The position numbers were made by a program, and so were the translations under genes. Shown here in pieces: positions 26,234-34,300 of a stretch of DNA of 64,000 bases. Below the pieces are notes generated by a model. The model was not told where the DNA came from. It did not search any database and saw only the letters and a program-made list of their open reading frames with translations. Origin of the DNA: Acidobacteriaceae bacterium (GTDB taxonomy: Bacteria; Acidobacteriota; Terriglobia; Terriglobales; Acidobacteriaceae); NCBI GenBank assembly GCA_003165795.1, contig PMWW01000179.1, positions 25,619-89,618 on the forward strand. The letters are read 5' to 3'. Numbering within the stretch: the first letter of the stretch is position 1; each line of letters opens with the position of its first letter.

Positions 26234-27046
26234 CTACTGCAAGGCTGCCTTCTGCTTCAACCAGTTGTCGAAGTCCGATTGCGACATGACTTTGAGATAT
26301 GCCTTCATGTTGTAATGACCCAGACCGCAAAGCTGCGTGCACAAGATCTCGTACTTGCCCGGCTTGGTCGCGGTGAAGTGTACCGCGAGATCCAGCCCCG
26401 GTACGAAATCCTGCTGAATACGCAGCTCGCGTATAAAAAACGAATGGCCCACATCCTTGGAGTGCATCAGCAGATGGATTTCGCGGTTGACCGGCACCGC
26501 CAATTCAGCCGTCACAATGTCATCTTTGGAATCGGCGTCATGCGTCGTATCCAGACCGAAGAAGTTCAGGTTGCCTTCGTTGACCATCTCGGGATGAATG
26601 GGACCAAACTTTCCATCCGCTCCCGGATAACGAAAATAAAATGCGAACTGGCCGGCCTGCGCCTGGATTGGCAGTGCGTTCGCGGATGGGGGTGTGAAGT
26701 AGATGGCCGCCCACGCCTTGGCTCCAAAAATTCCCAGCGCCATCACCTCGATTCCCACGACGAGGACGGCCGCGGCGACCAGCCCGCGGGCTCCGCCGGG
26801 AAAGTGCTGGATCTTTTCGTTCTTAGGTCGGTTCGAGAATCTCCAGACCAACCAGGCCAGAATGAGCTGTGCAGCCAGAAATGCAACTCCGGCCTCGGCC
26901 ATGGTCTCCGACATCTGTTCGTCGATCAATCTCCCGTGCGTCGAGATGTCCGCCGGAGGCTCCCACGTGTGCAGGATGATGGGCATAGCCGAAGCTAGCG
27001 CAATCACGATCAGCGTCGCTGCAAACACTTTGCCCATATTCCTCAC
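26234..27046 (-). CDS. coxB: Cytochrome c oxidase subunit II
   Basis: Membrane-anchored CuA subunit of 270 residues receiving electrons from cytochrome c. Two N-terminal helices (about 7-25 and 52-70, plus a hydrophobic stretch near 90-110) precede the cupredoxin domain. CuA ligands are visible: His in HSKDVGHSFF, then CTQLCGLGHYNMKAYL with the two Cys, His and Met. No C-terminal heme c domain is fused, so a separate cytochrome c must serve it. Start is GTG at 27046 with AGGA seven bases upstream; an ATG at 27037 is an alternative. Confidence 0.94.
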   Translation of the reverse strand: MRNMGKVFAATLIVIALASAMPIILHTWEPPADISTHGRLIDEQMSETMAEAGVAFLAAQLILAWLVWRFSNRPKNEKIQHFPGGARGLVAAAVLVVGIEVMALGIFGAKAWAAIYFTPPSANALPIQAQAGQFAFYFRYPGADGKFGPIHPEMVNEGNLNFFGLDTTHDADSKDDIVTAELAVPVNREIHLLMHSKDVGHSFFIRELRIQQDFVPGLDLAVHFTATKPGKYEILCTQLCGLGHYNMKAYLKVMSQSDFDNWLKQKAALQ

Positions 27047-27206
27047 CTGCCGTTCCTGACGGGATTGGCGATTTCTTCATTGCTGAACTTTACCTCGAAC
27101 CGCGGTTAGCCCGGAACAAAAAGAAGCTAATCGCCAACAGCAATGGTCAAGCGGCACCGCCAAGAGTGGGTGGCGAACCGCGGCATTTCGGCTGTTACAC
27201 TGGCTC

Positions 27207-27845
27207 ATGGCCGACGAGCGCGCAAAGAAGATCAAGCTGATGTTGTTTGACGTTGACGGCGTAATGACCGATGGAACGATTTTCTTCTTCCCTGCGCCGG
27301 GTGGCGGAGCGGGCCAGGCAACCCACGAGCGTCGCGAACAGATGGCCGGCAAAGGCGGATTCGGGACTGCCAGCCACGAAATCATCGAGGCTAAAGGCTT
27401 CGACGCGCACGACGGTACAGGTTTTTCGCTGGCGCGACTGGGTGGACTGAAGACCGGCATCATCACCAAGCGTATTTCCGAAACGGTCGCCTTGCGAGCT
27501 CGCGATTTGAAAATGGACCACGTGTACCAGGGCCAGCAAGACAAAGCCGCGGCCTTTTACGAAATCCTGGAGAAAGAAGACCTCGCCGGGGACCAAGTCT
27601 GTTATGTGGGCGACGATATCATCGATCTGCCGGTGATGCGCCTGTGCGGTCTGGCTATCGCGGTCAAGAACTCGCGCGAGGAGGTCGTCCGCGAGTCCCA
27701 CTATGTAACCCCTCACGAAGGCGGCAGAGGCGCTGTCCGCGACGCCATCGAATACGTTCTCCGCGGGCAGGGATCGCTGCAGCGGGTGATCGACGAATAT
27801 ATCCGCTCGCGTAGCGCTGCACCGGCGGCGGAAAACGGAACGTAG
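27207..27845 (+). CDS. kdsC: KdsC-like HAD phosphatase (3-deoxy-D-manno-octulosonate 8-phosphate phosphatase)
   Basis: HAD-superfamily phosphatase (212 residues) acting in Kdo synthesis for lipopolysaccharide. Motif I is FDVDGVMTDG (about 14-23), motif II lies in GIITKR, the lysine motif in QQDKAAAF and motif III in VGDDIIDLPVM. Between motif I and the FDAHDG segment, where KdsC normally has a short loop, there is an insert of about 30 residues (FPAPGGGAGQATHERREQ and on). I recall similar inserts in acidobacterial relatives. It is transcribed divergently from coxB. Confidence 0.85.
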   Translation: MADERAKKIKLMLFDVDGVMTDGTIFFFPAPGGGAGQATHERREQMAGKGGFGTASHEIIEAKGFDAHDGTGFSLARLGGLKTGIITKRISETVALRARDLKMDHVYQGQQDKAAAFYEILEKEDLAGDQVCYVGDDIIDLPVMRLCGLAIAVKNSREEVVRESHYVTPHEGGRGAVRDAIEYVLRGQGSLQRVIDEYIRSRSAAPAAENGT

Positions 27846-27889
27846 ACAAGCGCATCGCGCCATAACCTGACATCCCAAGAACTGCCCCC

Positions 27890-29029
27890 TCACTTCAGCG
27901 CGATCACCAGTACGCGCCCGTCCGACTGAATATTCCCGCCGGTCGCGGTTCTGGCTGACGTGATCGGCTTCGATCGCGTCATGTATGACATCGCCTCCAC
28001 TTGTCCTGCCTGCTGCAGCGTTGCGCCGATGAAGTCGCGCTCGTTGTCGACCTCCTGATCAATCTTGTGCGTCATCGCATCCGGCGAGCGCTGGTCTCGT
28101 TCGATGCCGACGTCGTGCGTTCCCGCACCCACCCAGATAGGCCCATTCTGCGTCGCTGCGAACGGCGCATTCCAGATGCGGAAGTGATGCCGCTGCGCCG
28201 CCACCATGACCGCCTCGGCGCGCTGATAGCCAAAGTCCTGCGGCCTGCCGAACAGGTACAGCATGCTCATCGGCACCGAGACGTACACGTTTTTCTGCAG
28301 CGTCGCCAACAGCGCGCTGACTACCGCGTCTTTATTCGTCTTGTCCGCCGGAATCCAGGCTGCTGCCTTCAACGCATCCGTCACTTGCTGCTGGCTCCCG
28401 ACGATCACGAAGTTGACCAGGTCTCCGGGATTGCCTCCCTGCGCTTGATCGCTGACCCGATAGGGCAGCTTGGCGTTGAGGACGGCAAATAGCGGCTTGA
28501 AGTCATACATGCTCTGGCGAGCGGCCACTCCGCTGGCCGTCGCAGCATTAGTCGCGGTGCGGTCGATATGCACTTCATACTTGCCATCCGGCGTTTGCAT
28601 GGAATCGGTATTAATTCCCAGATAGAACCGGCCCGCGATCGGCGCTTGCACCGTTCCATCCGCGCCAATGAAGAACGGCGTCGCCGCGTCACTGTTGCCG
28701 ATTCGTCCCACCAATGCGCCGCGGCCAACGCTGGGCACCATCAGCGCACGCAGAGTGTCAACCCATCCGCGCGCTACGCCGTTCGCCGTCACGCCGGAGT
28801 TGTTGCCCATGTTGACGGTTCCTTCCGCGGTGATGTGCAGTTTGTCGCCGGCTTCGACATCCATACCCGTGTCAATCCACTTCTGACTACCGCTGACCGT
28901 GACGTTGAGCCTCGTACTGTTGGCCGTGCTGGCCCCCGTCAGCGGAGCGGCTGCCTCGGAATCGCCCGCACCGCGCAGCGGGAGAACAATAAGAACTACT
29001 GCAATCAGGGTTGCACGAGCAAACTTCAT
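27890..29029 (-). CDS. Exported protein: LecA-like lectin domain fused to LssY C-terminal-like domain
   Basis: The 379-residue protein has a signal peptide (MKFARATLIAVVLIVLPLRGAG), then a domain resembling the PA-IL/LecA galactose-binding fold (about 38-160: KWIDTGMDVEAGDKLHITAEG, GALVGRIGN, FFIGADG, GRFYLGIN). The C-terminal half resembles the LssY_C domain (PF14067): VYVSVPMSMLYLFGRPQDFGYQ, RHHFRIWNAPF, WVGAGTHDVGIERDQRS and THKIDQEVDNERDF. The ATG at 29029 has AGGGG five bases upstream. Surface or periplasmic carbohydrate-related work is a guess. It converges on kdsC. Confidence 0.7.
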   Translation of the reverse strand: MKFARATLIAVVLIVLPLRGAGDSEAAAPLTGASTANSTRLNVTVSGSQKWIDTGMDVEAGDKLHITAEGTVNMGNNSGVTANGVARGWVDTLRALMVPSVGRGALVGRIGNSDAATPFFIGADGTVQAPIAGRFYLGINTDSMQTPDGKYEVHIDRTATNAATASGVAARQSMYDFKPLFAVLNAKLPYRVSDQAQGGNPGDLVNFVIVGSQQQVTDALKAAAWIPADKTNKDAVVSALLATLQKNVYVSVPMSMLYLFGRPQDFGYQRAEAVMVAAQRHHFRIWNAPFAATQNGPIWVGAGTHDVGIERDQRSPDAMTHKIDQEVDNERDFIGATLQQAGQVEAMSYMTRSKPITSARTATGGNIQSDGRVLVIALK

Positions 29030-29116
29030 CGATCCCCTACTGCGCTCCTCACCGAGTATAACCACGTACTCGCCGCCAGGTTGCGAGAAGGCGACGGCGC
29101 AGTTTATTCGCTCCGT

Positions 29117-29452
29117 TCACCGCTGGGCCTCGCTGAACATGAACTTCCCCAGGTACATGGGATAGGACTTCGGCGGCGTGGTCTTGGCCGTGTCCACTGG
29201 ATACGGCCCCTGCGCCAGCGTGGGAAATCCCCAGATGTCGCCGTTGCGCATGTCGATGACGACCTTGCCATACACTTGCGCCGTGCCATCTGGCTTGCGA
29301 ATCATGGTGTAACCCGGCTCGACATAGAATAGATAGCCCTCCTGAACTTGCGCCCGCACCGGCGCCGGTCGAAGTATCGGACGAAATACCAGAATGCCCA
29401 GCAGAATTGCGATCACCACCAGGATTGCTTTCATAAACCGATCCAGCTGCAT
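29117..29452 (-). CDS. Small membrane-anchored hypothetical protein
   Basis: A 111-residue protein starting at the ATG 29452 behind a strong GGGGAGGGG site. One N-terminal helix (about residues 6-24: MKAILVVIAILLGILVF) would anchor a short polar domain containing EGYLFYVEPGYTMIRKPDG and VVIDMRNGDIWGFPT. I do not recognise a family. It is separated by 87 bp from the LecA-like/LssY gene on the same strand, so the two may be cotranscribed. Confidence 0.6.
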   Translation of the reverse strand: MQLDRFMKAILVVIAILLGILVFRPILRPAPVRAQVQEGYLFYVEPGYTMIRKPDGTAQVYGKVVIDMRNGDIWGFPTLAQGPYPVDTAKTTPPKSYPMYLGKFMFSEAQR

Positions 29453-29534
29453 AAACCCCTCCCCAGGCACAGAGTGAACTCGCACCCATTCTCCACCTCG
29501 CGTCTCTTATAACCCCCACCCCCCCAAAAAATGC

Positions 29535-29706
29535 AAAGTATTCAAAACACTAGACCCAAATAGGGAAAGTATTCAATCCAGAGACTTTACAGGCAAAGTA
29601 TTCGAAACAAACAACTTAAACCAAATATCCTCCGTCGCACTTTTCTAACTTATTGAAAACGCGAGAAGCAAAATCCGTCAACCCGCGACATTGCCCCAAA
29701 GTATTC
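29535..29706. repeat. Four direct copies of AAAGTATTC
   Basis: The nonamer AAAGTATTC occurs at 29535, 29566, 29595 and 29698, mostly followed by A or G and an A-rich run. The first three copies are spaced about 30 bp apart; the last lies about 100 bp on. The region lies upstream of the small membrane protein gene (start 29452, minus strand). Confidence 0.85.
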
Positions 29707-29870
29707 GGAATAAAGCACTTGATCTAGAAAACGACTTTGGGAGTCGCTCTGTCCTCTTTTTCAGTTTTCAAAGAACCCGTCGACCATGGCAGCGCTCAAA
29801 GGTGCTGGTAAGCCATCGGGCACACTGAGCCCACGCTTACAGCGTAGAGCACAGGCAGCGGTTGTCAAGA

Positions 29871-29907
29871 TTACGAAAGGCCAGTCGGCCACCTAGTCCT
29901 TTCGTAA
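29871..29907. repeat. Ten-base perfect inverted repeat
   Basis: TTACGAAAGG (29871-29880) and CCTTTCGTAA (29898-29907) are perfect inverted copies separated by 17 bases; the loop contains a GGCC...GGCC pair. It lies just downstream of the frameshifted GloVer gene (minus strand). There is no T-run, so terminator status is uncertain. Confidence 0.6.
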
Positions 29908-29963
29908 CCCCGCGACGCGAAGCACTCCTTATGGCAAGTGATAACCGGCCACGGGCAGTTGTC

Positions 29964-31203
29964 TTACGGCGTGATCTCCCAAACCACGCCGTATCCGTAT
30001 GCTCCTCCCCCTAACGCAGTGCCGTAGAGGTTGCCGTTTGCGTCCAGGGTAACGCCCGCGACTGGATAGAGCCCATCGGCTCCGCCGCTAAAATCGTGCA
30101 GTGCAGTATAGATCCAACCGTTTTCGGAGGGCGTTAACTTGAAAACAGAACCAAACCCGTAAGCGCCGTCAGATTCCGTTGTGCCGTAGAGGTTGCCAGA
30201 GGAGTCCATCACCACGCCGGCCGCAGGCCCGTAAGGCCCGTACCCTTGAGTATGTCCGAGGACAAACCGATAAACCAAACCATAGGCCCAACTGTCACCG
30301 GAGGGTGTGAGCTCGAACACCGTTCCGCCACGATACCAGGTTGTGCCGTACAGATTGCCAGAGGGATCGAAGATCAAACCTCCCCAAGGATTTGCTTCAG
30401 CACCGGAGAAGGTATACAGAGTATTTTCCAGCCAATCCGAGCCTGAGGGCGTCAACTGAAACACCTCGTTGCCGGGATAACCGAGCGTGGTCCCGTACAG
30501 ATTGCCTGACCGATCAAAAACGACACCACCCCACGGCTCGACGCCTCCATTGTTGTTGAAAGCGTAGATCGCCGTTTCCGTCCACTGGCCGTGCGAGGGG
30601 GTCAGCTTGGCGACAACGCCTAGATTGTACGCACCTCCACCGGCGCCCGTAACATAGGCGGTATTTTCTGAATCGAAGCTAACCTGGCCAGTCGGGAATG
30701 CTCCATCCTCGCCTCTGGCGAAGCTATAGAGCATCGTCTTAGTCCACTTGCCCACGACCCCGGCCGGCGGGCTTAGTTTGTAGACGGTTCCGCAGCCGCT
30801 CCCGTTGCAGTACTCTCCTGACCCTCCGAACTCCGTCGTGCCGTAGAGATTTCCATCCGAGCCGAAGACGACTGGTCCCGCGATGGCCCATCCATCATCC
30901 TCCGATTGAAAGGCGTAAACCAGCGTGAAAAGCCAGCCAGAGGCGCTGTGAGAAAGCCTGAAGACCGTGCCACATCCGCTGCCGTAGTCGCAACTGTCAT
31001 TTCCGCCGTTGCTGGCCGTTCCGTACAAATTTCCGGCGCGATCCATTGTTAGGCTGGTTTCAGGATTAGCCCCGTCCGCCCCACCAGTGAAGTTGTAGAT
31101 GGACGCTGTACGTCTGCGCTCGGGCGGATTGCGTTAGCAATGCCGTACAGGTGGACAGAGCTAGTGTCAAAACCACAAACCGACCTCTAATCCAGTGACG
31201 CAT
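29964..31203 (-). pseudogene. GloVer-repeat exported protein, frameshifted near the signal peptide
   Basis: The intact start is the ATG at 31203 with AAGGAG six bases upstream, encoding a signal peptide (MRHWIRGRFVVLTLALS then LLTQSARAQ). After TYSV the frame is lost: one extra G/C pair near 31101-31102 shifts it. Downstream, the other frame continues smoothly as ASIYNFTGGADGANPETSL and into about 360 residues of Gloeo/Verruco repeats, with LYGT, GTVF and LTPS motifs. Removing one base restores a single protein of about 410 residues. This is either a real inactivating mutation or a sequencing error. The likely native role is an exported beta-propeller-like repeat protein of unknown function. 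Confidence 0.8.
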
Positions 31204-31303
31204 GGGACGCTCCTTTTCATTCCTGAATGCTCAAAATACCAGGCCCAATCCGAATTACGGCAATTATTGCTAAAAGCCGTCGCTAGGAACTAACCGCGTC
31301 ATC

Positions 31304-32416
31304 CTAATACTTCCCCCGAAACAGATACACCAACTCGATAACTAGAATAATCACCACCATCACCTCCAGCACAAAGCCGCGGCTCTGGTGAAACTCGTCG
31401 ATGAGGGATCGATAAAGTCCTTCGGCTATGCGGAGCTTCTCGTTAACCAGGTTCTTATACTCGGGGACGCCCACCTTGACCGCCGCCAGCCGGTATAGCC
31501 GCGCCGAGTACATGTCGCTGACAAACTTGATGGCGTTATCGGAGCGCTCCACCAGCTCCGTTACTTCCACGGTGATGCTGTTCAGCCGCAAAGCTTCCGC
31601 GCGCATCGTCCAACGCCGCAAGATTCCCGCGCGATGCTTCAGCGATGCATAGACGCCGGCCAGCTCCCGCGTCAGCCACTCGTCATAATGACGAAACTCC
31701 AGCAACTGCGAGTTGGCGTACTCCAGAATCTGGACCGAGGTTTCCGCACCTGCCGGTGTGTCATACACCAGCGCGGCATTCCATGCCACCACCACCAGAT
31801 CGTTGGGATAGTAGAAGAGGCTGGACTGCAGCACATCGTCATTGATGCTGCGTGCCAATGGCGTCTGCTCGCCGCGCAACACTTGCGCGATCTCGGGTCC
31901 GTGCCTGCTCAACAAATCGAATCCTTGCGGATTCCCTGGCACCTCAGTCAATACGAAAATGTAGTAATCCTCGCTCAGCCATTCGGAGTAAGGGCGCACG
32001 ATCGCCGGCAGAATCTTCTCCAGCCGGCCGCGAATAATCTGTTGTGCCTGCCGCTCCAGTTCAGGACTGGGTACCCAGCGCGCCGCTAGCTGCACCAACC
32101 CTGGCCAGTCGGCGGCAAATTCCAGCTGCAGCAGTACGCTGACCACGCCGTAATCGTAATACTTGATCTGCGGAATCAGCTTCTCTCCGCTGGCCAGTAA
32201 CACCGGCTCCAGTTGTTCCACGACCGGCGGTTTCTCGAAGCGGACGTACTCGGGAGTGGCATGTTTAAAGCTGGGCTCAACCCGCCTGGCGCCCAGGATT
32301 TGGCGCAGTTCCTCCAGCCGGATCTCCTCGCACACATCGTGCAGGATCACGCCCAGCACCGCGCCCTTCATGATCGTCGAATCCGTGCCGGCCAAGCTGC
32401 GATCCGCTTGCTCCAT
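31304..32416 (-). CDS. RMD1/DUF155-like membrane-anchored protein
   Basis: A 370-residue protein with a C-terminal hydrophobic anchor (about 347-366: VLEVMVVIILVIELVYLF) and a soluble N-terminal region. IKYYDYGVVSVLLQLEF recalls the F-x-YGVVVFW motif of the RMD1/DUF155 family. The mid-region SINDDVLQSSLFYYPNDLVVVAWNAALVYD and the coiled C-terminal LVNEKLRIAEGLYRSLIDEF also fit that plan. The resemblance is remote, so the family call is tentative and no function is assigned. Two GloVer-repeat genes flank it on the same strand. Start is the ATG at 32416 without a good ribosome-binding site. Confidence 0.5.
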   Translation of the reverse strand: MEQADRSLAGTDSTIMKGAVLGVILHDVCEEIRLEELRQILGARRVEPSFKHATPEYVRFEKPPVVEQLEPVLLASGEKLIPQIKYYDYGVVSVLLQLEFAADWPGLVQLAARWVPSPELERQAQQIIRGRLEKILPAIVRPYSEWLSEDYYIFVLTEVPGNPQGFDLLSRHGPEIAQVLRGEQTPLARSINDDVLQSSLFYYPNDLVVVAWNAALVYDTPAGAETSVQILEYANSQLLEFRHYDEWLTRELAGVYASLKHRAGILRRWTMRAEALRLNSITVEVTELVERSDNAIKFVSDMYSARLYRLAAVKVGVPEYKNLVNEKLRIAEGLYRSLIDEFHQSRGFVLEVMVVIILVIELVYLFRGKY

Positions 32417-32745
32417 AGGGCAAATTGTACGTGAGTAGCAAGACAGACGGGTTACCTGGGGCGATCGCCACCTCTGATGTCAGCTTGGAACAATCGTGGT
32501 GCGCACGTCCGAAAATCACCGCCGTGATTGCAAGAAAAAACTCCCGCCGCAGGGCTTACCACGGCAGGAGCATTATCAGATGACGGAAACCGGAATTGTG
32601 CGCTCGTCCCGAGTTCAGCTCTTACTGGGACAGCGACGACATAGGACAATATCCGACTTTGCGACGACTCGGCTACCCAGTCGTGCAGATTTCGTCACCA
32701 GTTCCTCCAGTCCGCCGCGGACTTGGGGGGCTTGGAGCGCTGAAG
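32417..32745. other. Intergenic region with minus-strand terminator
   Basis: The 329-bp gap holds the terminator of the intact GloVer gene (32533-32570, listed separately) and, presumably, the promoter of the RMD1-like gene. I see no convincing gene; short open frames here resemble nothing known. Confidence 0.5.
32533..32570 (-). terminator. Rho-independent terminator of the intact GloVer gene
   Basis: Read on the minus strand, CTCCTGCCG (32570-32562) pairs with CGGCGGGAG (32549-32541) across a 12-base loop, with one G-T type mismatch, then runs into TTTTTTCTTG. It lies about 175 bp past the GloVer stop. Confidence 0.78.
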
Positions 32746-34134
32746 CTACGGCGTGATCTCGAACACGGTGCCGGCGTTGTAAGTGCCGCCCTGGTAGGTC
32801 GTGCCGTAAAGATGGCCGGCGGCATCGAAAATCAGGGCGGCTGGAGGGTTCTGCCCGTCTCCGCCAGTGCCGTAGACGAAGTCATGCACCTGCTTTTCCG
32901 ACCAGCGGCCGCCCCCAACCGGCGTCAACTCGAACACCGTCCCGGAGTCGTGAATGCCGCCCCCAGTGGTTGTGCCGTAGAGATCGCCGGTGGCATCGAA
33001 GATCAGACTGGCCCCGGGGTTAATCCCATCCGTGCCATTACCGAAGCTATGTAGCACTTTCTCCGTCCAAGTGCCGTCTGCGCTGGGTGTTAGCTCGAAC
33101 ACCGTACCATCGCCATAGGAACTTTGGCCCCAGCCATACGTGCCGCCTAGACTGGTTGTGCCATAAAGATTGCCAGCAGCATCGAAGATCAAGCCGGCAA
33201 CGGGATTCGTCCCGTCCGCGCCATTATCGATAAAGTCATAAAGCACTTTCTCGGTCCAAGTGCCGTCCCCATTGGGCGTCAACTCGAACACCGTCCCGGC
33301 GCCACCGCAACAAGGTTCGTTATTGCCACCATCGTAGGTCGTGCCGTAGAGATCGCCGGCCGCATCGAAGATCAGACCAGCTTGGGGATTAGCTCCATCC
33401 GAGCCGTTGTTGTTGAAGCTGTGCAGCACCTTCTCCGTCCAGCCTCCGCCCTCTGTGGGCGTCAACTCGAACACTGTCCCCGAGCCGTAATCGCCGCCGC
33501 TGTTGGTCGTGCCGTAGAGATTGCCGGCGGCATCGCTGACGAGGCCGGCCTGGGGATTGGTTCCGTCGCTGCCATGGCCGAAGCTGTACAGCTTCTTCTC
33601 GGGGTTTACAACGACCTCGAGCCCGGTGGGTCCCCCGTCGTTATAAACGACGAAGTCGAGGCTGTTTATTCCGACTTGAAACCCGGTCGTGAAGGTGAAA
33701 GGAGTGTACTGTAAATAGCTCAACCCCCCGCCGAGAGTACATTGTTCGGGGCCGCCGTTTAGGGTCACACAAGATTGGTTGTCAGAGGAAAATTCTCCCG
33801 TCAACATAGCGCCGGCAGTACCGTCTAACGTGAACGCTTGCTGGTAGGTGTAGTTTCCAAAGGGTGAGTTCCAGTCGGCAGTGCCAGTGGGATCGATCCA
33901 CCAGGAACCAGGCAAAGGTGTTACCCAAGACCCGCAACACCCCGAAGCAAGCGGGGAGGAATAGACATTTCCAAGAGTCACCCCTTGAGGAGCGGCCACG
34001 AGCGTGTAGTGGGGATCGAGTAAATCGCAGCAGCCTTGGGTTCCTGTACTGTAAACCGTCTGCCCAAAGGCGAGGGATGGTGTGATCGCCGGGGCCAGTA
34101 CCGCTATGACAATCAAATACTCTAAGTTTTTCAT
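32746..34134 (-). CDS. GloVer tandem-repeat exported protein (intact)
   Basis: A 462-residue protein with a signal peptide (MKNLEYLIVIAVLAPAITPS, cut near AFGQ). A cysteine-containing domain of about 150 residues (GCCDLLDPHYTLVA..., NQSCVTLNGGPEQC, then INSLDFVVYNDGGPTGLEV) follows, which looks like a carbohydrate-binding-type beta sandwich. From about residue 180, roughly five copies of a 50-60-residue Gloeo/Verruco repeat follow, each with LYGTT, GTVFELTP and WTEKVL. The repeat family (TIGR03803) is of unknown function. The 34-residue ORF at 34196-34300 lies just upstream on the same strand. Confidence 0.85.
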   Translation of the reverse strand: MKNLEYLIVIAVLAPAITPSLAFGQTVYSTGTQGCCDLLDPHYTLVAAPQGVTLGNVYSSPLASGCCGSWVTPLPGSWWIDPTGTADWNSPFGNYTYQQAFTLDGTAGAMLTGEFSSDNQSCVTLNGGPEQCTLGGGLSYLQYTPFTFTTGFQVGINSLDFVVYNDGGPTGLEVVVNPEKKLYSFGHGSDGTNPQAGLVSDAAGNLYGTTNSGGDYGSGTVFELTPTEGGGWTEKVLHSFNNNGSDGANPQAGLIFDAAGDLYGTTYDGGNNEPCCGGAGTVFELTPNGDGTWTEKVLYDFIDNGADGTNPVAGLIFDAAGNLYGTTSLGGTYGWGQSSYGDGTVFELTPSADGTWTEKVLHSFGNGTDGINPGASLIFDATGDLYGTTTGGGIHDSGTVFELTPVGGGRWSEKQVHDFVYGTGGDGQNPPAALIFDAAGHLYGTTYQGGTYNAGTVFEITP

Positions 34135-34195
34135 TGTCTCTTCTCCTTCTAAACCAGGGCCCCGGCTTAGATTGTGGGAGATAAGTCTCAGCCCC

Positions 34196-34300
34196 TCAGC
34201 CTACGCTTAGTAAGCCGACCAGAGAATCCAATGCGAATAGGGCCAGCGAAACCATGGTCAGACCAGTTTTCAACGCGATAGAAAGTTTATTGCCGCGCAT
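34196..34300 (-). CDS. Orphan 34-residue signal-peptide-like ORF
   Basis: Read on the minus strand from the ATG at 34300, the 34 codons give MRGNKLSIALKTGLTMVSLA then LFALDSLVGLLSVG and a TGA at 34198-34196. AGGGAGGA sits six bases upstream, a near-ideal ribosome-binding site. The peptide is one hydrophobic helix behind a basic start, like the signal peptides I recall for GloVer proteins. It may be the residue of a degraded GloVer gene, or a genuine small membrane peptide translated just ahead of the GloVer gene 61 bp downstream. Confidence 0.55.
   Translation of the reverse strand: MRGNKLSIALKTGLTMVSLALFALDSLVGLLSVG

Larger units (their letters stand above)
29453..29963. other. Repeat-rich intergenic region, no gene
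   Basis: Half a kilobase, AT-richer than its surroundings in 29520-29720. It holds four AAAGTATTC repeats and a long inverted repeat, both listed separately. No open frame with a start and family resemblance is seen. Confidence 0.6.

Noticed and set aside
26820-26850. GGTTCGAGAATC resembling a tRNA T-loop
   Set aside because: It lies inside coxB coding sequence and no cloverleaf can be built around it.
24341-26998. Plus-strand open frames opposite coxA and coxB (up to 327 codons)
   Set aside because: Antisense shadows of clear oxidase genes; His/Arg/Asp-rich with no domain.
30000-34130. DNA-level periodicity in the GloVer genes as a possible CRISPR or satellite array
   Set aside because: The period of about 150-180 bases is explained by the tandem protein repeats; no spacer-repeat pattern.
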